Shown piece after piece: positions 7,195 through 16,385 of a DNA stretch of 64,000 nt. Source of the DNA: Novipirellula galeiformis (lineage in GTDB: Bacteria > Planctomycetota > Planctomycetia > Pirellulales > Pirellulaceae); assembly GCF_007860095.1 (NCBI RefSeq), contig NZ_SJPT01000015.1, positions 26,388 to 90,387 of the forward strand, in the 5' to 3' direction. The position numbers were made by a program, and so were the translations under genes. Below the pieces are notes generated by a model that saw only the letters and a list, made by a program, of their open reading frames with translations, was not told where the DNA came from and ran no database searches. The first letter of the stretch is position 1. Each line of letters opens with the position of its first letter.

Positions 7195-9194
7195 GTTGGA
7201 TTTCGACGCTGTCGCCACTCCATTGGGCTTTGTTTTCGCTGATTCCACTCGGCATTCTCTTGCTGTATTTCCTGAAACTACGGCGGGAAACGGTTGAGGT
7301 TCCCAGTACGTTTCTTTGGAAACGGACGATCGAGGATTTGCATGTGAATAGTTTGCTGCAGCGACTTCGCCGCAGTGTGTTGCTGTTTTTGCAATTATTG
7401 ATCGTGCTGCTCGCCGCGTTGGCATTATTGCGTCCCGGGATTCGTGGTGAAGCATCAAGCCAGGGCCGCTTGGTGTTGTTGATCGATACCTCGGCCAGTA
7501 TGCAAGCGACGGATGTCGAGGGAGACGCAAATCGTTTCGAGAGAGCCAAACGCTTGGTGTCCGAGCGAATTCAGGCGATGAGCGATGACGAAACCGCGAT
7601 GTTGGTCTCGTTCAGCGATCGCGCCGAGGTTTTGCAATCGTTCACTTCCGATCGAAACCGGTTGGGTGACGCACTCTCGCGAGCCGAGGTGACCAACCGC
7701 CCGACCGATGTGCTCGGCGCGTTGAAGGCTGCGGACGGTTTGGCGAACCCACGCCGTACCAGCCAGGCGGGAGATGTTAACGATGTTCAGGTCGCCGATG
7801 CGATGCCCGCGGATTTGTTACTCTACAGCGATGGTGGATTCCAAACGGTCACTGAATTTGACTTGGGGAATTTAACACCGATTTACATTCCCGTTGGCAG
7901 CGGCGAGGTCACGAATCTTGCAATCACCGCGTTCTCGGCGGAACGTAACGTCGAAAGGCCCGAGCAAGTCCAGGTCTTTGCAACGGTGATCAATCTTGGC
8001 ACTCGTGCTGCGTCAGCGAATGCCACTTTAACGCTCGACGGCGAGTTACTCGATGCGACTCATGTCGATTTGCCGATCGGAGAACAAGCCGGATTGTCAT
8101 TTGCGATTGAAAGCGAGGATGCAGTCTCGTTGAAGCTTTCACTCGATATCGAGGATGACTTGCAGCTTGACAATGTGGGCTATACGGCGCTTCGACCCAT
8201 GCGATCGGTCTCGGTGTTGGTGGTTACGCCAGGCAACACGCCATTGGAAATGGCGCTTGCGACTTCCAAGGCCGCGAAGATTTGTCAATCCGAATTTGTC
8301 CCACCGGAGTTCTTGAGTTCGGACACGTACAAACAACGGTCCGAGTCGGGTAAGGATGATTTGATTATCTTCGATCGCTGTGCCCCCGAGACGATGCCAT
8401 CGACGAACACCTTCATGATCGGGGCGTTGCCGACGCATCAACTTGGAAATGCCGATGGCACCTCCCACGCTGCGTGGAGCTGGAAATCCGAACCTTCCGG
8501 CGTGGCGCTAATTGACATGGACCGCACCCATCCGATCATGCGTTATTTGGAATTGTTTTCACTGTTGATTTTCAAAGGTCGATCGCTCTCGGGCCCTCCC
8601 GGCAGCACGGAACTGTTGGGGGCTGATATTGGACCGATGTTGATGGTGGCTCCGCGTGACGGATTCCAAGATTTAGTACTCGGTTTTGAACTGGTGCATG
8701 AGGACGATGATGGCGCGACCCAAACGAACACCAATTGGTACGCCGAACGTTCCTGGCCTGTATTTGTGTTGAACGTGCTTCGATATTTGGCGGGTGCCGC
8801 TGAAGTCAGCGGGGCTCCGTCGTACACGCCTGGGGATACCGTTCGCTTGCGAGTCGAAAGCGCGATGAGCAACGTCGAGGTGGAGCGATTGGGGGATCAA
8901 CCGAAGGCGATTTCCGTCGGCCCCGCTGGCGTGGTCGAAATTGTCAACACCGATGGGGTCGGCAATTACCGCGTGCGGTCGGGGGACCGCGTCATCGATA
9001 GCTTTGCGGTCAATTTGTTTAGCCGTAGCGAGAGTACGATCGCGGCAGCCGAAGGCATCGAGCTTGGCTACGAATCGGTCGCAGGAGCGACTGGGGGTGT
9101 CGAGAAACGCCAAGAGTATTGGCGTTGGTTGTTAATTGGCATGCTGGCGATTCTGGCGACCGAATGGTGGGTGTTTGCACGACGTGTGGGATGA
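7191..9194 (+). CDS. BatA-type membrane protein with VWA domain
   Basis: 667 residues. The N-terminus has the BatA-type double membrane anchor: a segment around 11-29 (WALFSLIPLGILLLYFLKL), then VPSTFLWKR, then a second segment around 62-80. A von Willebrand A domain follows with a true MIDAS motif DTSAS at 99-103. The middle is beta-rich, with an intracellular-to-periplasmic topology that cannot be settled here. The final ~25 residues form a last membrane helix (WRWLLIGMLAILATEWW) ending in ARR. It is co-translated with the DUF58 gene and should form a membrane complex with it. A role in stress tolerance or metal-cofactor assembly is inferred from the family. Confidence 0.93.
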   Translation: MSWISTLSPLHWALFSLIPLGILLLYFLKLRRETVEVPSTFLWKRTIEDLHVNSLLQRLRRSVLLFLQLLIVLLAALALLRPGIRGEASSQGRLVLLIDTSASMQATDVEGDANRFERAKRLVSERIQAMSDDETAMLVSFSDRAEVLQSFTSDRNRLGDALSRAEVTNRPTDVLGALKAADGLANPRRTSQAGDVNDVQVADAMPADLLLYSDGGFQTVTEFDLGNLTPIYIPVGSGEVTNLAITAFSAERNVERPEQVQVFATVINLGTRAASANATLTLDGELLDATHVDLPIGEQAGLSFAIESEDAVSLKLSLDIEDDLQLDNVGYTALRPMRSVSVLVVTPGNTPLEMALATSKAAKICQSEFVPPEFLSSDTYKQRSESGKDDLIIFDRCAPETMPSTNTFMIGALPTHQLGNADGTSHAAWSWKSEPSGVALIDMDRTHPIMRYLELFSLLIFKGRSLSGPPGSTELLGADIGPMLMVAPRDGFQDLVLGFELVHEDDDGATQTNTNWYAERSWPVFVLNVLRYLAGAAEVSGAPSYTPGDTVRLRVESAMSNVEVERLGDQPKAISVGPAGVVEIVNTDGVGNYRVRSGDRVIDSFAVNLFSRSESTIAAAEGIELGYESVAGATGGVEKRQEYWRWLLIGMLAILATEWWVFARRVG

Positions 9195-9309
9195 GACGGG
9201 CCATCGATTGGCCGCTGAAGTGCCTCCGTTGAACCCTGTCCGCGGTTTCGCACTTCTGGTTACAATGGACACGATTGGTAATCTCGTTTCTCTCGCGTGA
9301 ATCAACCCC

Positions 9310-10266
9310 ATGCTGCCCCCCACGTTTCTTCGCAGTGCACTTTTGGCCTCGTGCCTGATCTCGCTACCGCTCACTGGGATCGGACAAGAGCAACGCGCTC
9401 CCAAACCGACGTTCAGCGATCGAGAGACGCAAGGCGTCTTTTTTGGCTCACTCGATGAAGCGTTTCGAGACTCGCGGCCGACGCTGGCGACGATTCGCAA
9501 AGCATCCGTCGCGGCGGTTGCCGCAGCCTCGGCCGAGCCAGCGAGCGGGGATGGGGAGGGAGACCAAGCGACGGGAGCTGCTGGATGGGCAAAGTTAATC
9601 ACGCCGATCTCGATCGAAGACGAAATCAAGCGAGTCAAACTTCATTACGATGGAGTGATCTCGACGCCAGGAGCGTTCAATGGCGGAGGCTACGTCGAAG
9701 CGCGAACCGATTTGTCGATTCTGGCGACCTTGTTTGCGATCATCAACGACTACTCAGGCGACGTGCGTTGGAAAGACCAAGCCGCGGCGGCACGCGACTT
9801 GATCGCCCGAACCGCATTCAATTGCAAGGCGGGATCGGCTCAAGTCTACAACGAAGCGAAGTTGCGTAAGGCTGACTTGCAAGACCTGGTTGCCGGCAGC
9901 GGATTGGCGAGTCGCGATGCCGAGCCTGAGAACGATTGGTCGATGATCGTTGACCGTGTTCCGTTGATGACCTACGCCGAGTTGTTACAAGACAAGCTGA
10001 AACAAGCCAGTCGCGATAAGAAATCGACTCAGGAAAACGCCGACGCCATTCGTCGTAATGCTCAATTATTGGCGGTCATTGGCAAGGTGCTCACTCAAGA
10101 AGGACTCGATGATTCAGAGGACGATGACTACGTCACGCTCAGTAACCAAATGTCCAATGCAGCCACCGCGATCGTCAACGCGATTGATTCCAACAACTTT
10201 GAAATCGGAGCTCAGGTTGGCGCGGTCACGCAAAGTTGTGACGCTTGCCACGAACAATATCGTTAG
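9310..10266 (+). CDS. Exported c-type cytochrome with one heme site at the extreme C-terminus
   Basis: 318 residues with a signal peptide (hydrophobic stretch LLASCLISLPLTGIG, likely cut near IGQEQ). The only heme c motif is C310-D-A-C313-H314, five residues from the end. This placement, with an otherwise helical and hydrophilic sequence, is that of cytochrome c'-type four-helix bundles, where CxxCH closes the last helix. The protein is about twice the usual cytochrome c' length, with an extra N-terminal part containing an acidic, Ala-rich segment near residues 70-95. It sits 115 bp after the VWA gene on the same strand. Its redox partner is unknown. Confidence 0.85.
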   Translation: MLPPTFLRSALLASCLISLPLTGIGQEQRAPKPTFSDRETQGVFFGSLDEAFRDSRPTLATIRKASVAAVAAASAEPASGDGEGDQATGAAGWAKLITPISIEDEIKRVKLHYDGVISTPGAFNGGGYVEARTDLSILATLFAIINDYSGDVRWKDQAAAARDLIARTAFNCKAGSAQVYNEAKLRKADLQDLVAGSGLASRDAEPENDWSMIVDRVPLMTYAELLQDKLKQASRDKKSTQENADAIRRNAQLLAVIGKVLTQEGLDDSEDDDYVTLSNQMSNAATAIVNAIDSNNFEIGAQVGAVTQSCDACHEQYR

Positions 10267-10279
10267 TGATTTGTCGGGT

Positions 10280-10295
10280 CTTACTTTTTAGTAAG
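10280..10295 (+). terminator. Small AT-rich hairpin after the cytochrome gene
   Basis: CTTACT-TTTT-AGTAAG is a perfect 6-bp stem starting 14 bp after the stop. A second possible GC stem follows (GGGGC 10303-10307 with GCCCC 10322-10326). The region separates two convergent genes, so some terminator is expected. Confidence 0.4.
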
Positions 10296-10376
10296 TGGGC
10301 ATGGGGCTCCGCAGAACGGATGCCCCTTGGTGTCGTTTGAGCCAGCGTCGCAGGCGACAAATCATCGAGGCGAGAT

Positions 10377-10553
10377 TCACTTGAAGTCTTTCTCGGCGAC
10401 CGGTTTGCAGAGTAGCGATCGCTCGGCAGCGGTTCGCCCGCATTTCTTGCAAACGTAATTCGCAGTCCGTGCTTGCGCGATCAGCAGCGGCAGGGAAGCC
10501 TCGATTTCGCTGCGATCCCATTTGCAAATCGCTTTCTTTTTTTTCGGTTTCAT
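10377..10553 (-). CDS. Small zinc-ribbon-like hypothetical protein
   Basis: 58 residues from MKPKKKKAIC. A Lys-rich start is followed by a helix and then YVCKKCGRTAAERSLLCKP, giving C35-x2-C38 and C49, with C10 as a possible fourth ligand. The frame extends upstream to 10637, but the added part is not conserved-looking. I do not recognise a named family; proteins with this short YVCKKCGR...LLCKP pattern seem familiar from planctomycetes, which is a recollection only. It lies about 140 bp downstream of pckA on the same strand. Confidence 0.65.
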   Translation of the reverse strand: MKPKKKKAICKWDRSEIEASLPLLIAQARTANYVCKKCGRTAAERSLLCKPVAEKDFK

Positions 10554-10692
10554 GGCGGTCGGTATGCGCGAGTGACTGCGTTGGGCTCTCGCTTTATTGT
10601 AGTCTTGACGGAGCGTTGGCCGCTCCGAAAAAAACAATCGGATTTAGAAACCGAATTGGAGCAAAACCGAGCCTAGGGCTGCCGTGCCACGT

Positions 10693-12276
10693 TTACGATG
10701 GCCCGGCATTGCGAATCGCGTCACTTGCTCCGCGTGCAAACTTTTGAAAGTTTTCGTGGAACAGATCCGCCAAGCGTCTCGCATGATGCTTGTATTCGGT
10801 AGGGTTTTCCCAAGTGTCCTCGGGCCACAGCACTTCGCTCGGCACCTCGCCACACGTCTCGGGGACTTCGAAACGGAAGATCGGATCCGTTTTTGTGTTT
10901 GCGGTCGCTAACGTCCCGTCATGGATCGCATCGATGATCCCGCGGGTGTGCTTGATACTCATCCGTTTGCCAACGCCGTACGGTCCCCCCGCCCAGCCGG
11001 TGTTCACCAACCAAACGTGGCTGTCGTGTTGGCGAATGCGATCGGCTAACAATTCAGCGTATTTCGCCGGATGCCAAACCAAGAACGCCGCTCCAAAACA
11101 AGCGCTGAAGGTCGCCGTTGGCTCGTTCACATTCATTTCGGTGCCGGCCACTTTCGCGGTATAGCCACTGATGAAGTGGTACATCGCTTGTTCGGGCGTT
11201 AACTTTGCCACGGGAGGTAAGACACCAAAGGCATCACAGGTCAAAAAGATAATGTTCTCGGGATGACCTCCGATACAAGGGATTTTTGCGTTGTCGATAT
11301 AGTCGATCGGATAAGCGACGCGAGTGTTCTCGGTGATCGAGGCGTCGTCATAATTCACTTCATGCGTGGCTTCGTCGAAGACAACATTCTCAAGCACGCT
11401 GCCGTAGCGGATCGCTTGGTAAATCTCGGGCTCACTTTCTTCGCTCAAATGGATCACTTTCGCGTAACAGCCTCCTTCGATATTGAAGACGCCCGAGGAG
11501 GTCCAACAATGTTCGTCGTCGCCAATCAATCGGCGGTGGGGGTCGGTTGAAAGGGTCGTTTTGCCTGTGCCCGACAAGCCAAAGAAGAGAGAAACACGGC
11601 CGTCCATCGATTCGTTGGCACTGCAATGCATGCTCAATACGTCTCGCTTGGGCATCAAATAGTTCATTACCGTGAACACGCCCTTCTTCATTTCGCCAGC
11701 GTATTGAGTACCTAGAATCACGAACTCGCCACGATTGAACGACAAATCGACACTCGTGGTGCTCGTCATTTGAGAGGTGTAAGGATTCGCCGGAAACGAG
11801 CCCGAATTAAAAATCGTGATGTCCGGTGCGTCAAATGCCTGCAGTTCCTCGGCCGTCGGACGAATCAACATGTTGTGCATGAATAAAGCGTGGTAAGCGC
11901 TCTCGGCAATCACGCGGATCTTTAATTGGTAATCGGGATCCCAGCCGGCGAACCCATCGAAAACAAAGATCCGCGAACGCGTGTTCAAGTAATCGATGGC
12001 ACGTTGGCGGTTGATCGAAAAGGAACGATCGTTCAGCTGGATATTGACATCGCCCCACCAAATGTCGTCGCGAGATTCCTCTTCTTCAACAATGCGTTTG
12101 TCTTTCGGACTGCGACCGGTCTTGTCGCCGCTGCGAGTGGCAAGTGCACCCGATGCTGAAATTGCCGCGTGCTCGTCGATAATCGCGTATTCGTATAAAC
12201 GCGCCGGGGTCGCGTTGCGAATCACGTCCGAAACATGAATTCCATACTCTTCTAAATCAATCGGATTGACACTCAT
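10693..12276 (-). CDS. pckA: Phosphoenolpyruvate carboxykinase (ATP)
   Basis: 527 residues from MSVNPIDLEE, the usual length for the ATP-dependent enzyme, which converts oxaloacetate and ATP to PEP, CO2 and ADP (first step of gluconeogenesis). Visible hallmarks are GRSPKDK (54-60), the metal/substrate region GEMKKGVFTVMNYLMP (from 195), the P-loop GLSGTGKTTLS (233-243) and IGDDEHCW. The frame is open 45 codons further upstream, but the extension lacks homology character. It is divergent from the UvrA-family gene across about 280 bp holding both promoters. No Shine-Dalgarno sequence is obvious. Confidence 0.97.
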   Translation of the reverse strand: MSVNPIDLEEYGIHVSDVIRNATPARLYEYAIIDEHAAISASGALATRSGDKTGRSPKDKRIVEEEESRDDIWWGDVNIQLNDRSFSINRQRAIDYLNTRSRIFVFDGFAGWDPDYQLKIRVIAESAYHALFMHNMLIRPTAEELQAFDAPDITIFNSGSFPANPYTSQMTSTTSVDLSFNRGEFVILGTQYAGEMKKGVFTVMNYLMPKRDVLSMHCSANESMDGRVSLFFGLSGTGKTTLSTDPHRRLIGDDEHCWTSSGVFNIEGGCYAKVIHLSEESEPEIYQAIRYGSVLENVVFDEATHEVNYDDASITENTRVAYPIDYIDNAKIPCIGGHPENIIFLTCDAFGVLPPVAKLTPEQAMYHFISGYTAKVAGTEMNVNEPTATFSACFGAAFLVWHPAKYAELLADRIRQHDSHVWLVNTGWAGGPYGVGKRMSIKHTRGIIDAIHDGTLATANTKTDPIFRFEVPETCGEVPSEVLWPEDTWENPTEYKHHARRLADLFHENFQKFARGASDAIRNAGPS

Positions 12277-12557
12277 CGGGAACTTTCGCAAATGGTCAGT
12301 GTGGATCACAGAGGTTCGCAAGCGGCGGTGTGGTCGTAAACTCCCTATCGTAAGGGCTACGCGATCCTTCGCCAACTCGCTAAAAATTTGGAGGTGCCAG
12401 GCATCATGCACAAATCACTTCACGGTTTGCCAACCATTCTCCAACATCACGTCACGATGGATTTGAGTTTATCAGACTCACGGCACACGCGTGTGATTGC
12501 CGTGGCTACCGCCTGTGCCATTGCCGCTGGTGGAACTAAACAAAACGGAAAGACAAC

Positions 12558-15395
12558 TTGAGCACCGAATTCATTTCAGTTCGCGGTTGCCGCGTTCATA
12601 ACTTGCAAAACATCGACGTCGATATTCCTCGTGGAAAACTGATTGCGTTTTGTGGTGTTTCCGGAAGCGGCAAAACCTCGCTGGCCATCGACACGCTGTA
12701 TGCCGAAGGGCAACGTTCTTATATCGAGAGCTTCTCGGCCTACACTCGCCAATTTCTTGCTCGCTTGGATAAGCCCGACTGCGACTCGATCGACGGTATC
12801 CCGCCTGCGATTGCGGTGACTCGCAGCGGAGGCTCAAAAACGAATCGTAGTACCGTGGGGACGACGACTGAAATTGCCGATCATTTGCGGTTGTTGTTTG
12901 CCAAAGCGGCGACGCTGTTTTGCTACGGTTGTGGGCGGCCCGTTCGCAGCGACGATCCCGCGGTTGTCGCCGAAGAAATGCTTCGCAACGTTGATCGTGG
13001 GCGGGCGATGATCACCTTTCCCATCTGGTTGCCGGATCGAAAATCAGCCAGCGAAATTTTGTTGGGGCTACAACAAGAAGGCTACTTGCGACTGGTTGTA
13101 GACCAGCACACATTTCACCTGTCGGACTCGGACCGGCTCGCCTTGGCAAAGAAAGTGGGGCGCAACGGAATCGAGTGCTTTGTGGTCGTGGACCGAGTGG
13201 CGGCCGACGCGGAGCTGAGTCGTTTAACCGAATCGTTGGAAAACGCGATGGGTGAAGGCCACGGCCGTGCGGTAATCTTTTCCGAAGCGGAGGAGCAGGG
13301 GGCTGACGATGTCAGCGTCAACGCGGTGGAAATTGATTCGCGAAAATGGGTGCGACGCACGATCAGCCGCGATCGACGCTGTGATGCTTGTGATCTCGAT
13401 TATCCCGATCCGGTGCCTCGATTGTTTAACTTCAACAATCCGCTGGGGGCCTGTCCGACGTGCGAAGGCTTTGGCGATGTGGTGGACGTCGACATGGACT
13501 TGGTCGTGCCCGACAAATCGCTCTCACTCGCCGAAGGGGCGATCGCGGCGTGGAATACGCCCGCGTACCGTCATGAGCTCGATGAACTGCTGGAATTAGC
13601 CGCCGACTATGACATTCCCACCGACATTCCGTTTAGCAAGTTAACGAAAAAGCATTTAAAGTTGATCGTGGGCGGAGTTCCTGACCGAGAGTTCGGTGGC
13701 CTGGACGGTTTCTTTGCCTGGTTGGACCGCAAGAAGTACAAGATGCATATTCGCGTCTTTGCGTCGCGGTTTCGCAGTTACCGTCCCTGCCCGACTTGCC
13801 TAGGCAAGCGTTTCAATCCATTGGCGATGTCCTATCGCGTCGGCGACAAGAATGTTGCGGAGGTGTTGTCAATGCAGGCGGATGAGGCCGAGTTATTTTT
13901 TGCCAAGCTCAAATTGGGGGAACGTGAAACCAAAATCGCCTCCGAACCGCTGACACAGATTCGGGACCGGATCGGTTATTTACAAACGGTGGGGCTCGGC
14001 TATCTGCAACTCGATCGCACGCTTCGTACGCTCTCCGGCGGCGAGACACAGCGAGTGGCTCTGACGTCGGCGTTGGGTAGCAGTTTGGTCAATATGCTGT
14101 ATGTGCTCGACGAACCAACCGCAGGTTTGCATCCCTCGGATGTCGAGCAACTCGTTGGCGCGATCCTCGGGCTGCGCGACCGTGGAAATACCGTGATCGT
14201 AGTCGAACATGACGAGACCATGATCCGAATTGCCGACGAAGTACTCGAGATCGGGCCCACCGCTGGAAAATCGGGCGGCAAGGTGATGTTCCAAGGGACG
14301 ACCAAAGCGCTGTTGGCCAGCAAGAAGAGTTTGACGGGCCAATTTTTAACTGGTCAGCGCGGATGGACTTTGCGAGATCGCCAAGTCCGCACCCCACGCG
14401 GCATGATTACTTTGACCGGAGCGAGCGGACATAACCTGCAGAAGATTGATGTCGATTTTCCCTTAGGTGTGTTGTGTCTGGTCACGGGGGTTTCGGGCAG
14501 CGGAAAAAGTTCGCTCGTCCAAGACACTTTTTACGGAGCCATTCAGACTCGCAAAGCATCCGGTCGTACCGCGACCTTGCCATATCAATCGATCACAGGG
14601 CTCGGTCAAATCGATGATTGCATGTTGATCGATCAATCTCCAATCAGCAAAAGCGCGCGAAGCTGTCCGGTGACTTACGTCAAAGCGTTTGATGCGATTC
14701 GCAAGGTATTCGCCGCCACCGTCGATGCAAGGACGCGGAATCTGATTGCCGGGCACTTTAGTTTCAACAACGCCAAAGGCCAATGCGCCGAATGTGAGGG
14801 CGCTGGGGTGCTCGAAATCGATATGCAGTTTTTAGCCGACGTAACGATGCGCTGTCCGAGTTGCCAAGGCACACGTTATCGCGATGAAATACTGAAAATC
14901 CGCTATCGTGATCGCACGATCGCCGACGTGTTAGAGATGAGTGTGCGCGAAGCGGTTGCTTTTTTTCGCGGTGAAGAAAAAGTGCAATCGCGTTTGCAGC
15001 GAATGATCGATGTGGGGCTCGACTACATCAAACTTGGGCAACCCGGACCGACGCTTTCGAGTGGGGAGGGACAACGTTTGAAACTGGCTGCGTTTCTCGC
15101 TGCGGCTTCGCGGCGACGAACGTTGTTTATCTTGGATGAACCGACCACCGGGTTGCATTTCGCCGACATCGTTCGTTTGGTCGATTGTTTTGATGCGTTG
15201 ATTGCCGACGGGCATTCGCTAATCGTCGTTGAGCACAACGCGATGCTGATGCAGGCCGCCGATTACATCATTGATCTTGGCCCCGGTGCTGCTAGTGCAG
15301 GCGGAAGCGTGGTCGCAACGGGAACGCCCGCAGAGTTGATGCGCAGCAACGAAAGCCTTACCGGAGCGGTGTTGAAAGCCGCCCACCGTGTGTAG
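12558..15395 (+). CDS. uvrA: UvrA-family excinuclease ATPase (divergent, possibly a paralogue)
   Basis: 945 residues with two ABC modules. Walker A motifs are GVSGSGKTS (about 33-41) and GVSGSGKSS (about 642). Zinc-site cysteines occur as CYGC, CDAC...CPTC, CPTC and CAEC...CPSC. A segment of about 110 residues after CYGCGRPV corresponds to the UvrB-binding region. The ABC signatures depart from the usual LSGGEAQR: LSGGETQR in the first module (followed by DEPTAGLHPSD) and LSSGEGQR in the second. UvrA scans DNA for lesions and loads UvrB; this copy may be a UvrA2-like variant. The start is TTG, with GGAAAG just upstream; an in-frame TAA at 12537 leaves no earlier start and the first ATG is far inside. 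Monocistronic. Confidence 0.92.
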   Translation: MSTEFISVRGCRVHNLQNIDVDIPRGKLIAFCGVSGSGKTSLAIDTLYAEGQRSYIESFSAYTRQFLARLDKPDCDSIDGIPPAIAVTRSGGSKTNRSTVGTTTEIADHLRLLFAKAATLFCYGCGRPVRSDDPAVVAEEMLRNVDRGRAMITFPIWLPDRKSASEILLGLQQEGYLRLVVDQHTFHLSDSDRLALAKKVGRNGIECFVVVDRVAADAELSRLTESLENAMGEGHGRAVIFSEAEEQGADDVSVNAVEIDSRKWVRRTISRDRRCDACDLDYPDPVPRLFNFNNPLGACPTCEGFGDVVDVDMDLVVPDKSLSLAEGAIAAWNTPAYRHELDELLELAADYDIPTDIPFSKLTKKHLKLIVGGVPDREFGGLDGFFAWLDRKKYKMHIRVFASRFRSYRPCPTCLGKRFNPLAMSYRVGDKNVAEVLSMQADEAELFFAKLKLGERETKIASEPLTQIRDRIGYLQTVGLGYLQLDRTLRTLSGGETQRVALTSALGSSLVNMLYVLDEPTAGLHPSDVEQLVGAILGLRDRGNTVIVVEHDETMIRIADEVLEIGPTAGKSGGKVMFQGTTKALLASKKSLTGQFLTGQRGWTLRDRQVRTPRGMITLTGASGHNLQKIDVDFPLGVLCLVTGVSGSGKSSLVQDTFYGAIQTRKASGRTATLPYQSITGLGQIDDCMLIDQSPISKSARSCPVTYVKAFDAIRKVFAATVDARTRNLIAGHFSFNNAKGQCAECEGAGVLEIDMQFLADVTMRCPSCQGTRYRDEILKIRYRDRTIADVLEMSVREAVAFFRGEEKVQSRLQRMIDVGLDYIKLGQPGPTLSSGEGQRLKLAAFLAAASRRRTLFILDEPTTGLHFADIVRLVDCFDALIADGHSLIVVEHNAMLMQAADYIIDLGPGAASAGGSVVATGTPAELMRSNESLTGAVLKAAHRV

Positions 15396-15397
15396 CC

Positions 15398-15446
15398 GTA
15401 GCTGCGATCGCCCCAACGTGGTCGACCGTTTGGCGACGGTAGCTAC
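15398..15446. repeat. Imperfect inverted repeat after the uvrA-family gene
   Basis: GTAGCTGCGATCGCC (15398-15412) and GGCGACGGTAGCTAC (15432-15446) match in 12 of 15 positions as inverted arms with a 19-bp loop. It may form a second stem-loop ahead of the main terminator. Confidence 0.5.
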
Positions 15447-15476
15447 ATCAATATTCGCAGCGCTCTAGCCTCCGAG

Positions 15477-15509
15477 TGTTCCCAGACGTTTGTCGGGCGT
15501 CTGGGAACA
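15477..15509. terminator. Bidirectional hairpin terminator between convergent genes
   Basis: A perfect 12-bp stem: TGTTCCCAGACG (15477-15488) pairs with CGTCTGGGAACA (15498-15509) around a 9-nt loop. It lies midway between the end of the UvrA-family gene (15395, plus) and the end of the hypothetical gene (15542, minus), as expected for a shared terminator. There is no immediate T-run; TCATTTTAC follows 15 bp later. Confidence 0.7.
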
Positions 15510-15541
15510 TGGACTCGCAGTGTCATTTTACTTCGCATTGA

Positions 15542-15862
15542 CTACGACGCGGCCGCCGCCGCCGCTGCGATCTCTTTAGCCGAACGACGGGTTCTGCGTC
15601 GCGGCTTGGCGCTGGCCCACTCTTTGGTCATCGCTTCGAAGACGTCGGGCGTTTCATAGCGCACGACCGATTTGCCTTCGGGCATCGGACCAATCAGGCC
15701 TCGGAAAACGGGCATTCCGCGAAGGTCCAGATCGGTACTGCAATCATCGGTACCAATCTGGGTGTGCATCTTCAACAGCGGGTCACTCGTCGGGTAATCA
15801 TGGATCAACAACGAACCGTCGCGTCCGCGTGTCACAACGCGGAAAGTGTCTTTCTTGGCCAT
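15542..15862 (-). CDS. Small conserved-looking hypothetical protein with Ala-rich tail
   Basis: 106 residues from MAKKDTFRVV. This start is fixed by GGAGG at 15867-15871 with a 4-nt spacer; the longer frame up to 15982 is therefore unlikely. The body (about 5-80) is compact and looks folded: RVVTRGRDGSLLIHDY, then LDLRGMPVFRGLIGP and YETPDVFEAM. The tail is basic (KPRRRTRRSAKE), then a run of alanines (IAAAAAAAS). The basic-Ala tail could bind nucleic acid or simply be disordered. No family was recognised. It shares a terminator with the convergent UvrA-family gene. Confidence 0.75.
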   Translation of the reverse strand: MAKKDTFRVVTRGRDGSLLIHDYPTSDPLLKMHTQIGTDDCSTDLDLRGMPVFRGLIGPMPEGKSVVRYETPDVFEAMTKEWASAKPRRRTRRSAKEIAAAAAAAS

Positions 15863-15929
15863 GGTGCCTCCGGGAAGGGGGATGCTTGGCGCATTGGGAA
15901 GGGAGAGGGAACTGTGTAGCTTCGCCGTG

Positions 15930-16018
15930 AGAATGTCGACGCATACCATGACACACACTGCGGTATTGGGAGGACACCGCAAGGTGCATCATTCAAGACG
16001 GATATGCGTCGACATTCT
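15930..16018. repeat. Perfect 16-bp inverted repeat upstream of the small hypothetical gene
   Basis: AGAATGTCGACGCATA at 15930-15945 is exactly inverted at 16003-16018, with a 57-bp spacer. The spacer itself holds a short inverted pair TGCGGT/ACCGCA. It lies 68-156 bp upstream of the 106-residue gene. Each arm contains GTCGAC. It could be a pair of operators, the ends of a very small mobile element (MITE-like), or a structured leader. Confidence 0.75.
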
Positions 16019-16385
16019 TTGACTCACCGACATCTGTTTCGTCATCCAAGACAACGAACCGAGGAGGGTTCACTCGGGATGCAGCAAGCAGACCCGAGGA
16101 GATCTGCGAGGCTAATGTTATTTATCGTCGTGTGGCTGCGGAGAGTGCAACAATCCAGCGAGCGTCGGCGCACCAGGACAAACGCGTGTAACGCTTACAA
16201 TGTGCTTCAAACGTCGTAGCTGCACCGAGACGGCATGAACCCAACAACCGTGCTGCATCGCATGTCATTCTCGGCTCGTTCGCAAGAATTCGCTTGACCC
16301 GTGCAGCGGTTTTTTGGAAGCGGACATCAAAGCACGTGGTAGGTCGTCTCGCTGCGCGCAGGAACGCTCCAGCGGACGAATCGCA
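16019..16385. other. Intergenic, nothing recognised
   Basis: Short frames are present but none has coding character. The region lies downstream of the DUF11 lipoprotein gene (minus) and upstream of the small hypothetical gene (minus). Confidence 0.45.
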
